Source of the DNA: Cupriavidus sp. D39
Lineage (GTDB): Bacteria; Pseudomonadota; Gammaproteobacteria; Burkholderiales; Burkholderiaceae
Length of the DNA stretch: 64,000 nucleotides
Direction of reading: 5' to 3'
Assembly: GCF_026627925.1 (NCBI RefSeq)
Contig: NZ_JAPNLE010000009.1
Location: 3,286,001 to 3,350,000, forward strand
Shown here: piece after piece, positions 38,790 to 48,196 of the stretch
Position numbering within the stretch: the stretch's first letter is position 1
Layout of the letters: the number at the start of each line of letters is the position of its first letter
The notes under the pieces: model-generated
Databases searched by the model: none
Told to the model about the DNA's origin: nothing
What the model saw: only the letters and a program-made list of their open reading frames with translations
Translations under genes and position numbers: made by a program

Positions 38790-39266
38790 GACTTCTCCTC
38801 TTTTATAGATTTCTAGTGCGGCAGCAGGGGTGGGCACGCCCGCGTCATGCGTGGGCATCCCGCTCTGTACCGTGACGCGCAGGCAGCCGGGGTACGGCGG
38901 CCGCGCAACAATGAGCCTGTTACGGAGACATAGCAGGAACGTGGCGTATCCTGGCATGCCTTCGTAACAGGCTCGAGGGCCGATCCGTACCCGTTGGACA
39001 GGCCAGGTGATTATAGCGGTGGCCCTTTCGCCACGGGGGCCGTGCAAGTCCGGGTTTTCGCTAGGAAAGTGCAGATTCAGAGGGTGCTGCACATCGTCCT
39101 GTCATCCCGCTGCGCTCCCATTGGTACGGCTGCGCCGTGACGTGCCAGGTGACGCAAGCGATGTATTCCATATGGTGAGAACGACGCCCCCGCTGCGGAT
39201 TTTGTAACCCCGCTTGCTGTCCAATTGGTCGACTGTTAAAAAATCACGCCTTACTGGTCTTGTCCT
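38790..39266. other. Divergent intergenic region with a 12-bp inverted repeat
   Basis: Between dctP and the LamB-like gene no gene is seen. It holds a perfect inverted repeat, GAGCCTGTTACG (38913-38924) and CGTAACAGGCTC (38963-38974), with 38 bases between. It might be an operator or a long cruciform. Confidence 0.5.
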
Positions 39267-41012
39267 ATGTTGTTTGCCGCCTCGCCCGCCTCCGGCCGCC
39301 TGCCGGCGTTCCGCTCGCGTTGCCTCGCCGTTGCCGTGCTGGCCGTCTGGGGACTGAACGCGTGCGCGCAGACCGGGACGGGGCCAAACCTGGCGGCAGC
39401 CGATGCGCAGGCCGCGCCCGCGGCGATGCAGAGTCCGGCAACCCCGCCCGAAGCAGACCCGCTGGCAGCCCTGATCGCGGGTGAACAAGCCGCCCCGGCC
39501 CCGGTGGCCCCCGACGCCCCTGCCGCGGCTGCCGCACAGGAAGCGCCCGAAGCGCCTGGAGCGCCTGGAGCCGCCGCTGCCGAGGGAGCTTCGCCCACGC
39601 CCGCCTCCGCCCTGCCGGAGCCGCCCGCGCCTGCCACCTGGGCCAATGCCGGCCTGGATGACGACGGCATGGAGCTCGCCGGCCCGCCCGATCCACCCCT
39701 GCCCCCGGAGCCGGTTGTCGCGCCTGCCCCGCCCGTAGTGTTCTTTCCCAAGCGCCTTGGCGAGTTCGTGGCGGACGCCCCGCCGAATGTCGCCAAGCCC
39801 GCCGAGGGCGAGGCTGCCGACACGCCGGCAGCGGCCGGTGAAAGCTATGCGCTGGTTTCCCAGTTGCCCGCCCACGATCCTGCCGGCGAGCAGGTCTGGC
39901 GGCTTGGCTACAGCGGGCGCGCCGCGTATGACGATCGCACCACCGCCACCCGTGCCTGCGCTGGCGGTGGCACCTTGTCCACCGGCATCGGCGGCGGGCT
40001 CGCGTGCCGCAGCACCGGAGAGGTCAAGGTCAAGGAGTCCCTGTTCTCGCTCGACGGCGGCGCGCAGGTGCAACTGGTGGCGCAGGCCAAGGGGACCGAT
40101 GCCACTTCGATCAATGGCCGCCCGGCCGCGGTCGATCCCTATGCCCTGCTGCCGCAGATCTATACCTCGGTCAGTGGCCTGTCGGTGCTGGACGGCGCCA
40201 CCATGTGGGCCGGCCGGCGCGAGAACTCGTCGTTCCTGATGTCGTCTGGGCTGCTGCCGCCCACGTCGCCGGCGATGCGTTTCGGGGTGGACAATGCACG
40301 CTTTGGCGACATCGCGCTCAACTACCAGTACACCGCGCGCAATGACCTGAATGGCGCCAACCTGCCAAGCTATCATTCGCTGCGCACCGCGCCCATCGCC
40401 ACCAACGAGAAAGGCTCGGTGCAACTGGGCTATACGCGTGTGGAAGCGCAGCCGCTGATCCAGCAGACCGGCAGCGCGTGGTGGGTGTCGGCCATGCACG
40501 AGCAGCAAGGCGTGCTCGCCGGCACCAACCGCTTCGGCATGCAGTTTGGCGAGGGCAGCCGTAACGCGTTGACGGGCTACACCGGCATGGGGCCCGCCTT
40601 GTCGCGCGTACGCGTGGCCGAATCAATGGAGTGGAAGCAGCGCTCGGGGCTGGGCATGGCGGGCTCGGTCGAGTCCAGCATGCAGTTCGACCGCTCGCCG
40701 GTTGGCACGCTGCAATGGATGGCCACGCGCGTGCGCCCCGCCTATATCGCCAGTGACCAGTTCAAGCTGACCTTCGAGGTGGCGCACGACCAGATCTCTT
40801 CGGGCTTCGGCGCCAGCGGACAGCGCACGGCGGTGACCGTGGCGCCTACCTTCACGCTTGGCAAGGCGGCCGGCAATGCCAACCTGCGCGCCTTCTACAC
40901 CTACAGCAAGGCCAACGACGTGGACGGCATCGCCTTTGCCTCGCCCACCGATACCTGGGCTTCGCAGACCTCAGGCTCTATCTTCGGCGTGCAGCTCAAT
41001 CGCCGCTGGTAG
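39267..41012 (+). CDS. LamB-like outer-membrane porin with long Ala/Pro-rich N-terminal part
   Basis: A 581-residue exported protein. Residues 1-35 are a signal region ending in a possible lipobox-like GLNACAQ. Residues about 35-165 are low-complexity Ala/Pro/Glu (probably spanning the periplasm or peptidoglycan). From about residue 205 a beta-barrel begins: RLGYSGRAAYDDR, TMWAGRRENSSFLM (similar to the LamB YWAGRR), RFGVDNARFGDIALNYQYT, and it ends SGSIFGVQLNRRW with a terminal aromatic, as in porins. The barrel looks like a shortened, atypical maltoporin-family protein. The substrate is unknown. The start is the first ATG of the frame; no strong ribosome binding site is seen. It overlaps the converging aquaporin gene by 17 bases. 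Confidence 0.65.
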   Translation: MLFAASPASGRLPAFRSRCLAVAVLAVWGLNACAQTGTGPNLAAADAQAAPAAMQSPATPPEADPLAALIAGEQAAPAPVAPDAPAAAAAQEAPEAPGAPGAAAAEGASPTPASALPEPPAPATWANAGLDDDGMELAGPPDPPLPPEPVVAPAPPVVFFPKRLGEFVADAPPNVAKPAEGEAADTPAAAGESYALVSQLPAHDPAGEQVWRLGYSGRAAYDDRTTATRACAGGGTLSTGIGGGLACRSTGEVKVKESLFSLDGGAQVQLVAQAKGTDATSINGRPAAVDPYALLPQIYTSVSGLSVLDGATMWAGRRENSSFLMSSGLLPPTSPAMRFGVDNARFGDIALNYQYTARNDLNGANLPSYHSLRTAPIATNEKGSVQLGYTRVEAQPLIQQTGSAWWVSAMHEQQGVLAGTNRFGMQFGEGSRNALTGYTGMGPALSRVRVAESMEWKQRSGLGMAGSVESSMQFDRSPVGTLQWMATRVRPAYIASDQFKLTFEVAHDQISSGFGASGQRTAVTVAPTFTLGKAAGNANLRAFYTYSKANDVDGIAFASPTDTWASQTSGSIFGVQLNRRW

Positions 41013-41819
41013 GCGCTATAGCCGCTGTGGCCGCTGCTCGCCATGGCGTCTTTCGCGTAATCGGCGCACGGCCCGGCAGCACAGCCGGGGCTCGCAGCAG
41101 CCAGTGGAAGACCAGCGTGGCGCTCAGCCCGCCCGCTATCTGCGCCAGCACGAAGCCCGGCACATCGATGGCGCGAATGCCGGTGAAGGTTGCCGTCAGC
41201 GCGCACGCAAGGGTCAGCGCCGGGTTGGCGAATGACGTCGATGCCGTGAACCAGTACCCCGCCGTGATATAGCCCGCCACCGCGAACGGCACGAGAGCGG
41301 GCCGGCTGCGCCCGGTGCCGATCGCCACGCTGATGAGGCCAAAGGTGGCGACGAACTCGCTCCACCACATCGATGGTCCGGTCCGGCTTTGCGCCGACCA
41401 GGCCAGCATCGGCTCGCCAAACATCACATGCGCGCAGGCGACCCCTGCAATGGCGCCGCCCATCTGTACCAGCCCGTAGCGCCAGGCATCGCGCGCCGGC
41501 AGCGCGCCGCGCACCATCGCCGAGAGCGTGACGACCGGGTTGAAGTGCCCCCCGAGACCGGCCCCAGCGCGAGCAACAACGCAATCAGCCCGCCTCCCGT
41601 GGCCAGCGAGTTCGCCAGCAAGGCCAGCGCGACATTGCCGCCGGCCAACTGCTGCGCGCGAATGCCCGAGCCTACCACCACTGCCACCAGAAGCGCCGTG
41701 CCGAGTCCTTCCGCAACCAGGCGCTGACAGAGCGTGCTCGCAGGCGCAGGTACGCTTGCGCGGTGCTGTTCGGCAGCGTGGACGGGTTCGGCCATGGCAT
41801 CGGGGGAAGGCGCGTGCAT
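40996..41819 (-). CDS. MIP/aquaporin-family channel (apparent frameshift)
   Basis: A roughly 274-residue membrane channel for water or small neutral solutes when restored. The first half shows LVAEGLGTALLVAVVVGSGIRAQQLAGGNVALALLANSLATGGGLIALLLALGPVSGG, which leads into the first NP motif HFNPVVT only if one base is added at the C6/G6 run 41548-41553. The second half resumes with MVRGALPARDAWRYGLVQMGGAIAG and has the second NPA motif (STSFANPALTLA). The end is PGFVLAQIAGGLSATLVFHWLL. Aquaporins of this short type accompany arsenic or glycerol loci elsewhere; nothing of that kind is near. The start (41819, or in-frame ATG 41795) has no clear ribosome binding site. Confidence 0.83.
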
Positions 41820-42284
41820 CGGGTTTGCAGTGATAGGCAGGACCGCGCAGTGTTTCGTTTTTCGCCTTTCAGCGTCAATGCATGTGCGGCTTGTTTTGAA
41901 TGAACCGGGAGTATCGAATGCGCAGCGTGTTTTGCTGAATCGCTATCGGGATGGCATGGATGGTGACATGACATCGCGAAAATCGGAGGTCAGGACCAAA
42001 TGCGAAAGGCGGATTTTCGGGGTAATTGGCGCAATGCCGATAATCGCGGGCGCGATGGCATTGGATGAAGAAATTCGTGCCTGAACATTAGGCGGTGGCA
42101 GGCGATATTGCAAGGTCCGGCCTGCGTGAGGCGTGCCCCTGCAAAGGAGGCGATAGACGCGTCCTGGCCGTGTTCTGAGCGGCTACATGCGTGTGGGATG
42201 AGGAAGTTGTTGCGCGCGCCAGGCTTCGTCTCTTGGACGCGCCTGAAAGGCCTGAAGGGCAGCGATGAAACCATGGGCACAATG
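41820..42284. other. Intergenic region between aquaporin and tRNA-Phe
   Basis: About 465 bases with no recognisable gene. A 116-codon plus-strand frame (41734-42084) begins inside the aquaporin gene and has no family resemblance. Nothing convincing was found. Confidence 0.5.
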
Positions 42285-42322
42285 AAAAAAGCCCAAGACC
42301 TTTTCAGATCTCGGGCTTTTTT
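42285..42322. terminator. Terminator downstream of tRNA-Phe (likely bidirectional)
   Basis: AAAAAAGCCC and GGGCTTTTTT form a ten-base arm pair around a short inner helix (AGA/TCT region). On the minus strand the stem ends in six T, right after the tRNA. Confidence 0.8.
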
Positions 42323-42330
42323 CGTAATGC

Positions 42331-42406
42331 TGGTGGCCTGGGACGGAATCGAACCGCCGACACAAGGATTTTCAATCCTCTGCTCTACCGACTGAGCTAC
42401 CGGGCC
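42331..42406 (-). tRNA. tRNA-Phe (anticodon GAA)
   Basis: A 76-nt cloverleaf with encoded CCA. The D arm (GCTCAGTCGGTAGAGC), anticodon arm with loop TTGAAAA (GAA anticodon), and T arm (GGTTCGATTCC) are all standard. The acceptor stem reads GGCCCGG at the 5' end and CCAGGCC at the 3' end: position 5 C faces 68 A instead of G, an unpaired position caused by base 42339. It sits upstream of nothing obvious and is followed by a good terminator. Confidence 0.95.
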
Positions 42407-42466
42407 AAAGAAGCGAAATCATAGCAGCGCTTTTCGACCCGGTCAAGCGCTGCGTGCATCACCGCA

Positions 42467-43171
42467 TCATTGTTCCGCAGGTTCCGGCTTGTTGCGGCCG
42501 AGTTCCACGCCAAGCTGCTTGAGCTTGCGATACAGGTGGGTGCGTTCGAGGCCGGTTTTTTCGGCGACGCGGGTCATGCTGCCGTGCTCGCGCAGCAAGT
42601 GGTATTCGAAGTAGGCGCGCTCGAACAGGTCGCGTGCTTCGCGCAATGGCATGTCGAAGGAGAAATGCATCTCGGCTTCGGGCAAGCGCTGCGGGCTGCC
42701 GTTGGCGGTCTCGGCGGCGCTTTCCGCCGCAATCGCCGCAGTGCCCTCGCCATTGCCGCTCGCGGGCAGCGCCGCGCCTGCGGCCACGCCCGAGCGCGGA
42801 CGCTCGATGCCACGCGCCAGGCCCTGCTCGACCGCCGACAGCAGCTTTTGCAAGGCAATTGGCTTCTCGAGGAAATTGAGCGCGCCAATCTTGGTTGCTT
42901 CCACCGCGGTATCGATGGTTGCGTGCCCCGACATCATGATGACGGGCATGGAGAGCAAGCCTTGGGCCGACCACTCCTTGAGCAGCGTGACGCCGTCGGT
43001 ATCGGGCATCCAGATGTCAAGCAGCACCAGGTCAGGCGTATTGCCGGCACGGTACTCGCGCGCTTTCTGCGCGTTTTCTGCCACTTCGACCACATGGCCT
43101 TCGTCGCTGAGGATTTCCGAGAGCAACTCCCGGATACCCATTTCGTCGTCGACTACGAGGATGGTTGCCAT
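42467..43171 (-). CDS. ntrX: NtrX-like response regulator without the AAA+ domain
   Basis: A 234-residue regulator. The receiver domain opens MATILVVDDEMGIRELLSEILSDEGHVVEVAENA, with the phosphorylated Asp in PDLVLLDIWMPDTDG and the Lys in FLEKPIALQKLL. A 60-residue Ala/Gly/Ser linker follows, then a C-terminal Fis-type helix-turn-helix (GSMTRVAEKTGLERTHLYRKLKQLGVELGR). The usual NtrX AAA+ sigma-54 activation domain (about 220 residues) is absent, so it cannot drive sigma-54 directly. The receiver and the HTH are NtrX-like. It is the last gene of the rsmB-DUF4390-ntrY-ntrX operon. AGGGGAAGT precedes the ATG. Confidence 0.88.
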   Translation of the reverse strand: MATILVVDDEMGIRELLSEILSDEGHVVEVAENAQKAREYRAGNTPDLVLLDIWMPDTDGVTLLKEWSAQGLLSMPVIMMSGHATIDTAVEATKIGALNFLEKPIALQKLLSAVEQGLARGIERPRSGVAAGAALPASGNGEGTAAIAAESAAETANGSPQRLPEAEMHFSFDMPLREARDLFERAYFEYHLLREHGSMTRVAEKTGLERTHLYRKLKQLGVELGRNKPEPAEQ

Positions 43172-43223
43172 ACTTCCCCTCTTGACCCCACCGCGGCTTG
43201 CCGGGTTCGGGGCCGCACATTGA

Positions 43224-45700
43224 CTATGCCAGTTTAACGAACAGGATGGAGATCTGCGCCCCGATGATTTCGGAGCCCTCCATGCGATTGCGCAACTCGA
43301 TGCGTGCGCCGTGTTCGTCAATGATCTTCTTCACCATCGCAAGACCCAGGCCTGTTCCTTTGGCCTTGGTGGTCACATACGGCTCGAACGCGCGACTAAG
43401 GATGCGCGGAGCGAAGCCGGGACCATTATCCGCAATGGTGAGCTTGACGGCCTGCCGGTCTTCGCCGGCAGAATCTTTGTATTCTACAGTCTCGGTGTGC
43501 AGAGCGATATGGGGCGCCGCCCTAGCCGCGCTTACGTTGTCCGCCACGGCATCCTGGGCGTTTTGCAGCAGGTTGTGGATCACCTGGCGCAGTTGCGTCG
43601 GATCGCCCTTGATTTCAGGCGGGCTGCCCGCCAGCGACGGATGGATCACGGCATGCTCGTGCGTGCCCGTGTCGTCGATGCCGTAGAGATGCAGCACTTC
43701 GGCGACCAGGCCGTTGAGCTGCAGCGACTGCAACAGCGCTGGCGGCGTGCGCGCGTAATCGCGGAAGTCGTCGACCATGCGCTTCATGGCCGCCACCTGG
43801 TTGACGATGGTGGTGGCGCCGCGCTTGAGCACATCGACGTCGGCGCCCTCCAGTTTGGGCGAGAGCTTCATCTGCAGGCGCTCGGCCGAGAGCTGGATCG
43901 GGGTCAGCGGGTTCTTGATCTCATGCGCGAGGCGCCGAGCCACTTCGCCCCACGCTACCGAGCGTTGAGCGGAAATCACATCGGAGATGTCGTCGAATAC
44001 CACCACGTAGCCGGGTTCGTCGCGCTCGTCGCCGCGCCCGCCCGGCAGGCGCGCGCCGCGCACCAGCAGCGTGAGAGCCTGTTCCTCGTCGCCCTGCGGC
44101 AGCTCGATCTGCTTTTGCCAGTGCTGCGCGCCACCCAGCATTTCACTGGTGCTCTGCTCGGAGAAGGCCTGCCGCACGATGTCGCCGAACTCGCCCAGGG
44201 CCGGGATGCTGTCGATGGGCTGGCCCAGCGCGCCAGTAAACGGCTGGCGGAAAATGCGCTCGGCCCCGGGGTTGGCGGTGATCAGCACGAAGCGGCGATC
44301 GAACACGAACACGCCGGCGGTGAGGTTCTGCAGCACGCTCTCGAGATAGGCCGTCGATTTCTCGAGCGCGCTGCGGTTCTGCTCCACCGCGATGCGCGCT
44401 TCCGACAGCTGGCGCGTCATCATGTTGAATTGCTGGGTCAGCATGCCGAGCTCGTCGCGGCTCTTGAGCTCGCGCTTGGGCGAGAGGTCGCCCTCGGCCA
44501 CTTCCTTGGTCCCTTGCAGCAGCATCAGCAACGGCCGCGCCAGCTGCCCGCCGAGCAACAGCGCCAGCATCACGGCAATGAACACCGCCAGGAACAACGT
44601 GAGCGTCAGTGTGCCGATATACATCTTGCGCAGGCCGGTGCGGCCGAGCGCCTTTTCCTGGTACTCCTGGTAGGCGCGCTGGACTTCGTCGGCATTGCGC
44701 GCCAACGCTGCCGGCACCGGATGCACGACCTGCAGGTAGCGCTCCTCGCGCACCGTGTCGCCCACCAGCCCGAAGCCGGACGATGCGGCGTCCTCGGGGC
44801 GGCGCTCGACAGACAGCCCCGAGCCGGCCCAGCGGCTGGCGGCATTGAGGGGCGGCTTGCCCGCGGGCCGGCTGGCGCTATCCGCGGCTGTGGCTGCGTC
44901 GGTTTGCGCGGTGGGCGCGGTGGGCGCGGGCCCCAGCGGCACGATGACGCGCAGCAGGTACAGGTGGCTGCCATCGGTACGCTCGGGCTGGTGATGGCTA
45001 TCGACCGACGGATCGGTGCCCCCTTCCACCGCGGCATAGCCGCCGGCCAGCCGGGCCTGCTCGGCCAGCACGCCAGAGGGCAGGTCCGGCACCAGCGACG
45101 CATAGTTGCTCGACGCCGTGGCGATCACGCGGCCGCTGCCGGTGAAGATGGCGGCTTCCTGCACGCCGTATTGCTCGCGCAGCCGGTTGAGCTGCAGCGA
45201 AGTGGCGACATTGGGCGAGCTGGTGAGCTGGTCGGCCATCAGCCGCGCCTTGCCTTGCAGGTCCGACAGCGAGCTGTCGATGGTGGAGCGGCCAAGGTTG
45301 AGGCCGGCCTCGAGCGCGGTCTCGACCCGCACGTCGAACCAGGACTCGATGCTGCGCGAGACGAACTGCAGGGACACCAGGTAGATCAGCACGCCGGGCA
45401 GCACACCCACCACGCCGAAGAACACGGCGAGCTTGGTCATCAGCCGCGTGCCGAACTTGCCGCGGCGATAGCGCAGCCACAAGGTCAGCGCCAGCGCGCC
45501 GATGATCAGCACCAGCAGGATGCCGATCACCAGGTTGATCTTGAACAGCAGCGTGAAGTACCGATCGAAGAATTCGGTATTGGCCGAGGCGCCGGCAAGC
45601 AGCGCTACCAGCACCAGCGCCAGGAACACGATGATGCCCGCCACGACGCGGTAAAGCACGCGCCGGAACCGGCTGTCCCAAAGGCTGGGGGCGCGCTCAT
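43224..45700 (-). CDS. ntrY: NtrY-like nitrogen/redox sensor histidine kinase (apparent frameshift at the start)
   Basis: A membrane kinase of about 825 residues when restored. Several N-terminal transmembrane segments (YRVVAGIIVFLALVLVALLAGA, ...LVIGILLVLIIGALALTLWL, MTKLAVFFGVVGVLPGVLIYLVSLQFV) precede a large periplasmic part, then a TM and a HAMP domain, PAS (TAGVFVFDRRFVLITANPGAERIF) and the kinase core: His in RRLAHEIKNPLTPIQLSAERL, N box IHNLLQNAQDAV, G1 DNGPGFAP, G2 GTGLGLAMV. The ATG at 45700 overlaps the DUF4390 stop but is one frame off; adding one base to the G5 run at 45687-45691 gives MSAPPSLWDSRFRR and the correct N-terminus. Confidence 0.87.
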
Positions 45701-46593
45701 GGCTGGCCTGCGGCCGGCTGCACCAGGGTGGTGGGAGAGAGCACGGTCGATACGGTCTGCGCGAACGGCACCGCGCGCGTTTCGCCGGCCACCGGGGCGG
45801 ATGCGGCGGACGCCGGCGCCGGCACGGGTGGCGGCACCGGTACGGGCACGAGTTGCGGCGCTGGCGTGGGCGCGGTCGGCGGCGGGAATTCAGTCGGCAC
45901 GGTGAAGTTGAAGCGCCGCCATTCCGACGCCAGGTTCCACTCGCGCGTGTTGACGGCATTGATCTGGAACGGCTTGGGCAGTTGCGTCAGGTCCAGGCGC
46001 ATGCGCGCTTCGGCCTGGTAGGTCTCGCCCGGCTTGACCATATTGCGCTCGAACACGCGCCAGCCACGCACGCGCTGGATGAACTGCAGCGCGCCCTTCA
46101 GGCGCATGAACGGCAATTGCAGGCCGCCGGTGGAAACGCGGTACTGGCGCGTGAGCGGATGGTAGGACAGCCGCACGCTGCGGCTGGCATTGACGGGCTT
46201 TTCGTCGAACCAGTACCAGCGTGGGCGGGTGAGCTGGAAATCGACGACGAAATACAGCGAGATGCCTTTGTTGAGCGCGTCTTCAAGCGGCGGCGGCAGA
46301 TCGAAATCGAAACTCGCGGCCAGGTCGAAGCCGCCGTCCTGGTACTCGATGCGGGCCTCGTTGACTTCAATGCCGTCGGCCCGTGCCGCGCCCGGCAGCG
46401 CGATCAGCGTCATCAGCACGCCGAGCATGATCGTCGCCGCGAGCCACCACGACGCCAGCCGCGCGCGCGCGCTGCATGCCGGGCCGGGGCCGGCTATTGC
46501 ACCAGCAGCACCAGTTGCACCAGCTGCCGCAAGGGGCACGCACGCACTGTCGTCTGGGACGCGAAGGACGAACAAGCGAAGCGGGTTCGGCAT
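45697..46593 (-). CDS. DUF4390-domain protein
   Basis: A 298-residue protein with a membrane segment near residue 55 (ASWWLAATIMLGVLMTLIALPGAARA), so it is exported or anchored. The DUF4390 domain (about residues 75-230) shows IEVNEARIEYQDGGFDLAASFDFDLPPPLEDALNKGISLYFVVDFQLTRPRWYWFDEK and the SLRLSYHPLTRQYRVS-type block. A Pro/Ala/Val-rich tail follows. Function unknown; this gene is a fixed neighbour of ntrY and rsmB in Burkholderiales. The ATG at 46593 lies 20 bases after rsmB; longer frames upstream overlap rsmB and are unlikely. Its stop overlaps the ntrY ATG. Confidence 0.87.
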   Translation of the reverse strand: MPNPLRLFVLRVPDDSACVPLAAAGATGAAGAIAGPGPACSARARLASWWLAATIMLGVLMTLIALPGAARADGIEVNEARIEYQDGGFDLAASFDFDLPPPLEDALNKGISLYFVVDFQLTRPRWYWFDEKPVNASRSVRLSYHPLTRQYRVSTGGLQLPFMRLKGALQFIQRVRGWRVFERNMVKPGETYQAEARMRLDLTQLPKPFQINAVNTREWNLASEWRRFNFTVPTEFPPPTAPTPAPQLVPVPVPPPVPAPASAASAPVAGETRAVPFAQTVSTVLSPTTLVQPAAGQP

Positions 46594-46612
46594 TGGGATC
46601 GATTGGGATCGG

Positions 46613-47965
46613 TCAGGGTCGTTTCTGGAAACGGGCGTAGAAGAAGCCATCGTGATCGGTGGGCAGGCCTTCCTGGCTGCCATTTCCGCCACCGGCCAAC
46701 TGATCCTTGCTACCGGGCAGCATCTGGCCGGGCGCCTGCAATCGTATCGCATCTGGTAGCTGTGCACCAAACCAGCGCGCCTGCTCTTCGTTCTCCGTTG
46801 GGAAAATAGAACAGGTGACATAGACCAGGATGCCGCCCGGCTTGAGCAGGTTCCAGAGCTGCGACACGATGCGCCGCTGCTCGGTGACCAGGCGGGGGAT
46901 ATCCACCTCGCGGCGCAGCCAGCGGATGTCCGGGTGGCGGCGCACGATGCCCGAGGCGGAGCACGGCACGTCGGCCAGGATGCGGTCGTACTGGCGGTTG
47001 TCCCACCAGTCCTGCGGGCGGCTGGCGTCGCCTACCACCACGGTGGCTTGCTGGCCCAGGCGCGCGAGGTTCTCGTCGATGCGCGTGGCGCGCTGCGCGT
47101 CGCTCTCGAGCGCGGTGACTTCTACGTTAGCGAGTTCCAGGATATGGCCGGTCTTGCCGCCGGGCGCGGCGCACGCATCGAGCACGCGCTGGCCGTCGGC
47201 CAGGTCCAGTAGTGGCGCAGCCATTTGCGCGCCGGCGTCCTGCACCGAGACATCGCCCTCCGCAAACCCGGGGATCTGCGACACGGGGAACGCGCGTACC
47301 AGCCGCACGGCCTGCGGGCCGATGGCCACGCCCGCCATGCCGGCATTGAGCACGCGCTTGAGGTAGTCAGGCACCGAGACCCGCGCGGTGTTGACGCGCA
47401 GGGTCATGGGCGGGCGCACATTGGCGCTCTCGGCCAGTGCGGTCCACTGGTCCGGGTACGCCTTGCGCAGCGCGTCCAGCCACCATGCGGGCAGGTTCCA
47501 GCGCGCTTCGTCATCCTGGCGCACCTCGGCCAGGAGTGCCGTGCGTTCACGCAGGAAACGGCGCAGCACGGCGTTCACCAGCCCGCGCGCGTGCGCGGTC
47601 TTGGGCTCGGAGGCCGCCGCGCTGACGGCCTGGTCGACCACGGTGAACTCGGTATAGCCGCCCTCGCCCTGCTCGTCCTCGACCAGCAGCGCCAGGGCCA
47701 CGGCCAGCAGCGAATCCACCAGCGCGCCGGGCGGCCGGGTCACCAGCTTGGTGACCAGCGCGCGCGCCGTGCCGAACTGGCGCATGGTGCGGTAGGCCAG
47801 GTCCTGCAGGGCGCCACGCGCGGCGGCGTCGCGCACGCGGTCCAGGCGGTACTGGGCGGCGGCGTTCTCGATGGCCAGCGGCAGCGCGCTGCCTTCATTG
47901 ACGCCGCGTACGGCAGCCGCGGCGGCGAGCATCTGGAAGGCGAGGGATTCGTGTTGCAGGCGCAT
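46613..47965 (-). CDS. rsmB: 16S rRNA m5C967 methyltransferase RsmB
   Basis: A 450-residue cytoplasmic enzyme methylating C967 of 16S rRNA. An N-terminal NusB-like RNA-binding domain (MRLQHESLAFQMLAAAAAVRGV..., about residues 1-155) is followed by the SAM-dependent catalytic domain: VSVQDAGAQMAAPLLDLADGQRVLDACAAPGGKTGHILE, then catalytic Cys residues in DVPCSASGIVRRHPDIRW (PCS) and LVYVTCSIFPTENEEQ (TCS). The start is the ATG at 47965; an upstream frame extension is a Pro-rich stretch with no family match. First gene of the rsmB-DUF4390-ntrY-ntrX operon. Confidence 0.95.
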   Translation of the reverse strand: MRLQHESLAFQMLAAAAAVRGVNEGSALPLAIENAAAQYRLDRVRDAAARGALQDLAYRTMRQFGTARALVTKLVTRPPGALVDSLLAVALALLVEDEQGEGGYTEFTVVDQAVSAAASEPKTAHARGLVNAVLRRFLRERTALLAEVRQDDEARWNLPAWWLDALRKAYPDQWTALAESANVRPPMTLRVNTARVSVPDYLKRVLNAGMAGVAIGPQAVRLVRAFPVSQIPGFAEGDVSVQDAGAQMAAPLLDLADGQRVLDACAAPGGKTGHILELANVEVTALESDAQRATRIDENLARLGQQATVVVGDASRPQDWWDNRQYDRILADVPCSASGIVRRHPDIRWLRREVDIPRLVTEQRRIVSQLWNLLKPGGILVYVTCSIFPTENEEQARWFGAQLPDAIRLQAPGQMLPGSKDQLAGGGNGSQEGLPTDHDGFFYARFQKRP

Positions 47966-48196
47966 GACAGTGGGGCAGTGAGACGGTGAAACGGGGTGGC
48001 AGGGGGCAAGCCGCAAGCGGCGAGGACTGGCGGCAAGGCCGGGCGAGGCCAAAACACACTGCCCGCCGCTTCCGGGGAAGCACGGCGGGCAGTTTACCCT
48101 GTATGGGGCGGGGGCCGGCGTTTTTGCGCCGGGCTGGCCGCGGCGAGGGGCTAGCGCGGGGGCCTGGATCGCGCTTAGGCCGCGCTTGGACCGCGC

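Noticed and set aside
41734..42084. A 116-codon plus-strand frame
   Set aside because: Starts inside the aquaporin gene on the other strand, has no ribosome binding site and no resemblance to known proteins.
42108..42395. A plus-strand frame of 95 codons ending in VAWDGIEPPTQGFSILCSTD
   Set aside because: It is the antisense of tRNA-Phe; this motif is a well-known spurious protein annotation.
43311..45905. An 864-codon plus-strand frame
   Set aside because: Antisense to ntrY and poor in aliphatic residues; no protein family.
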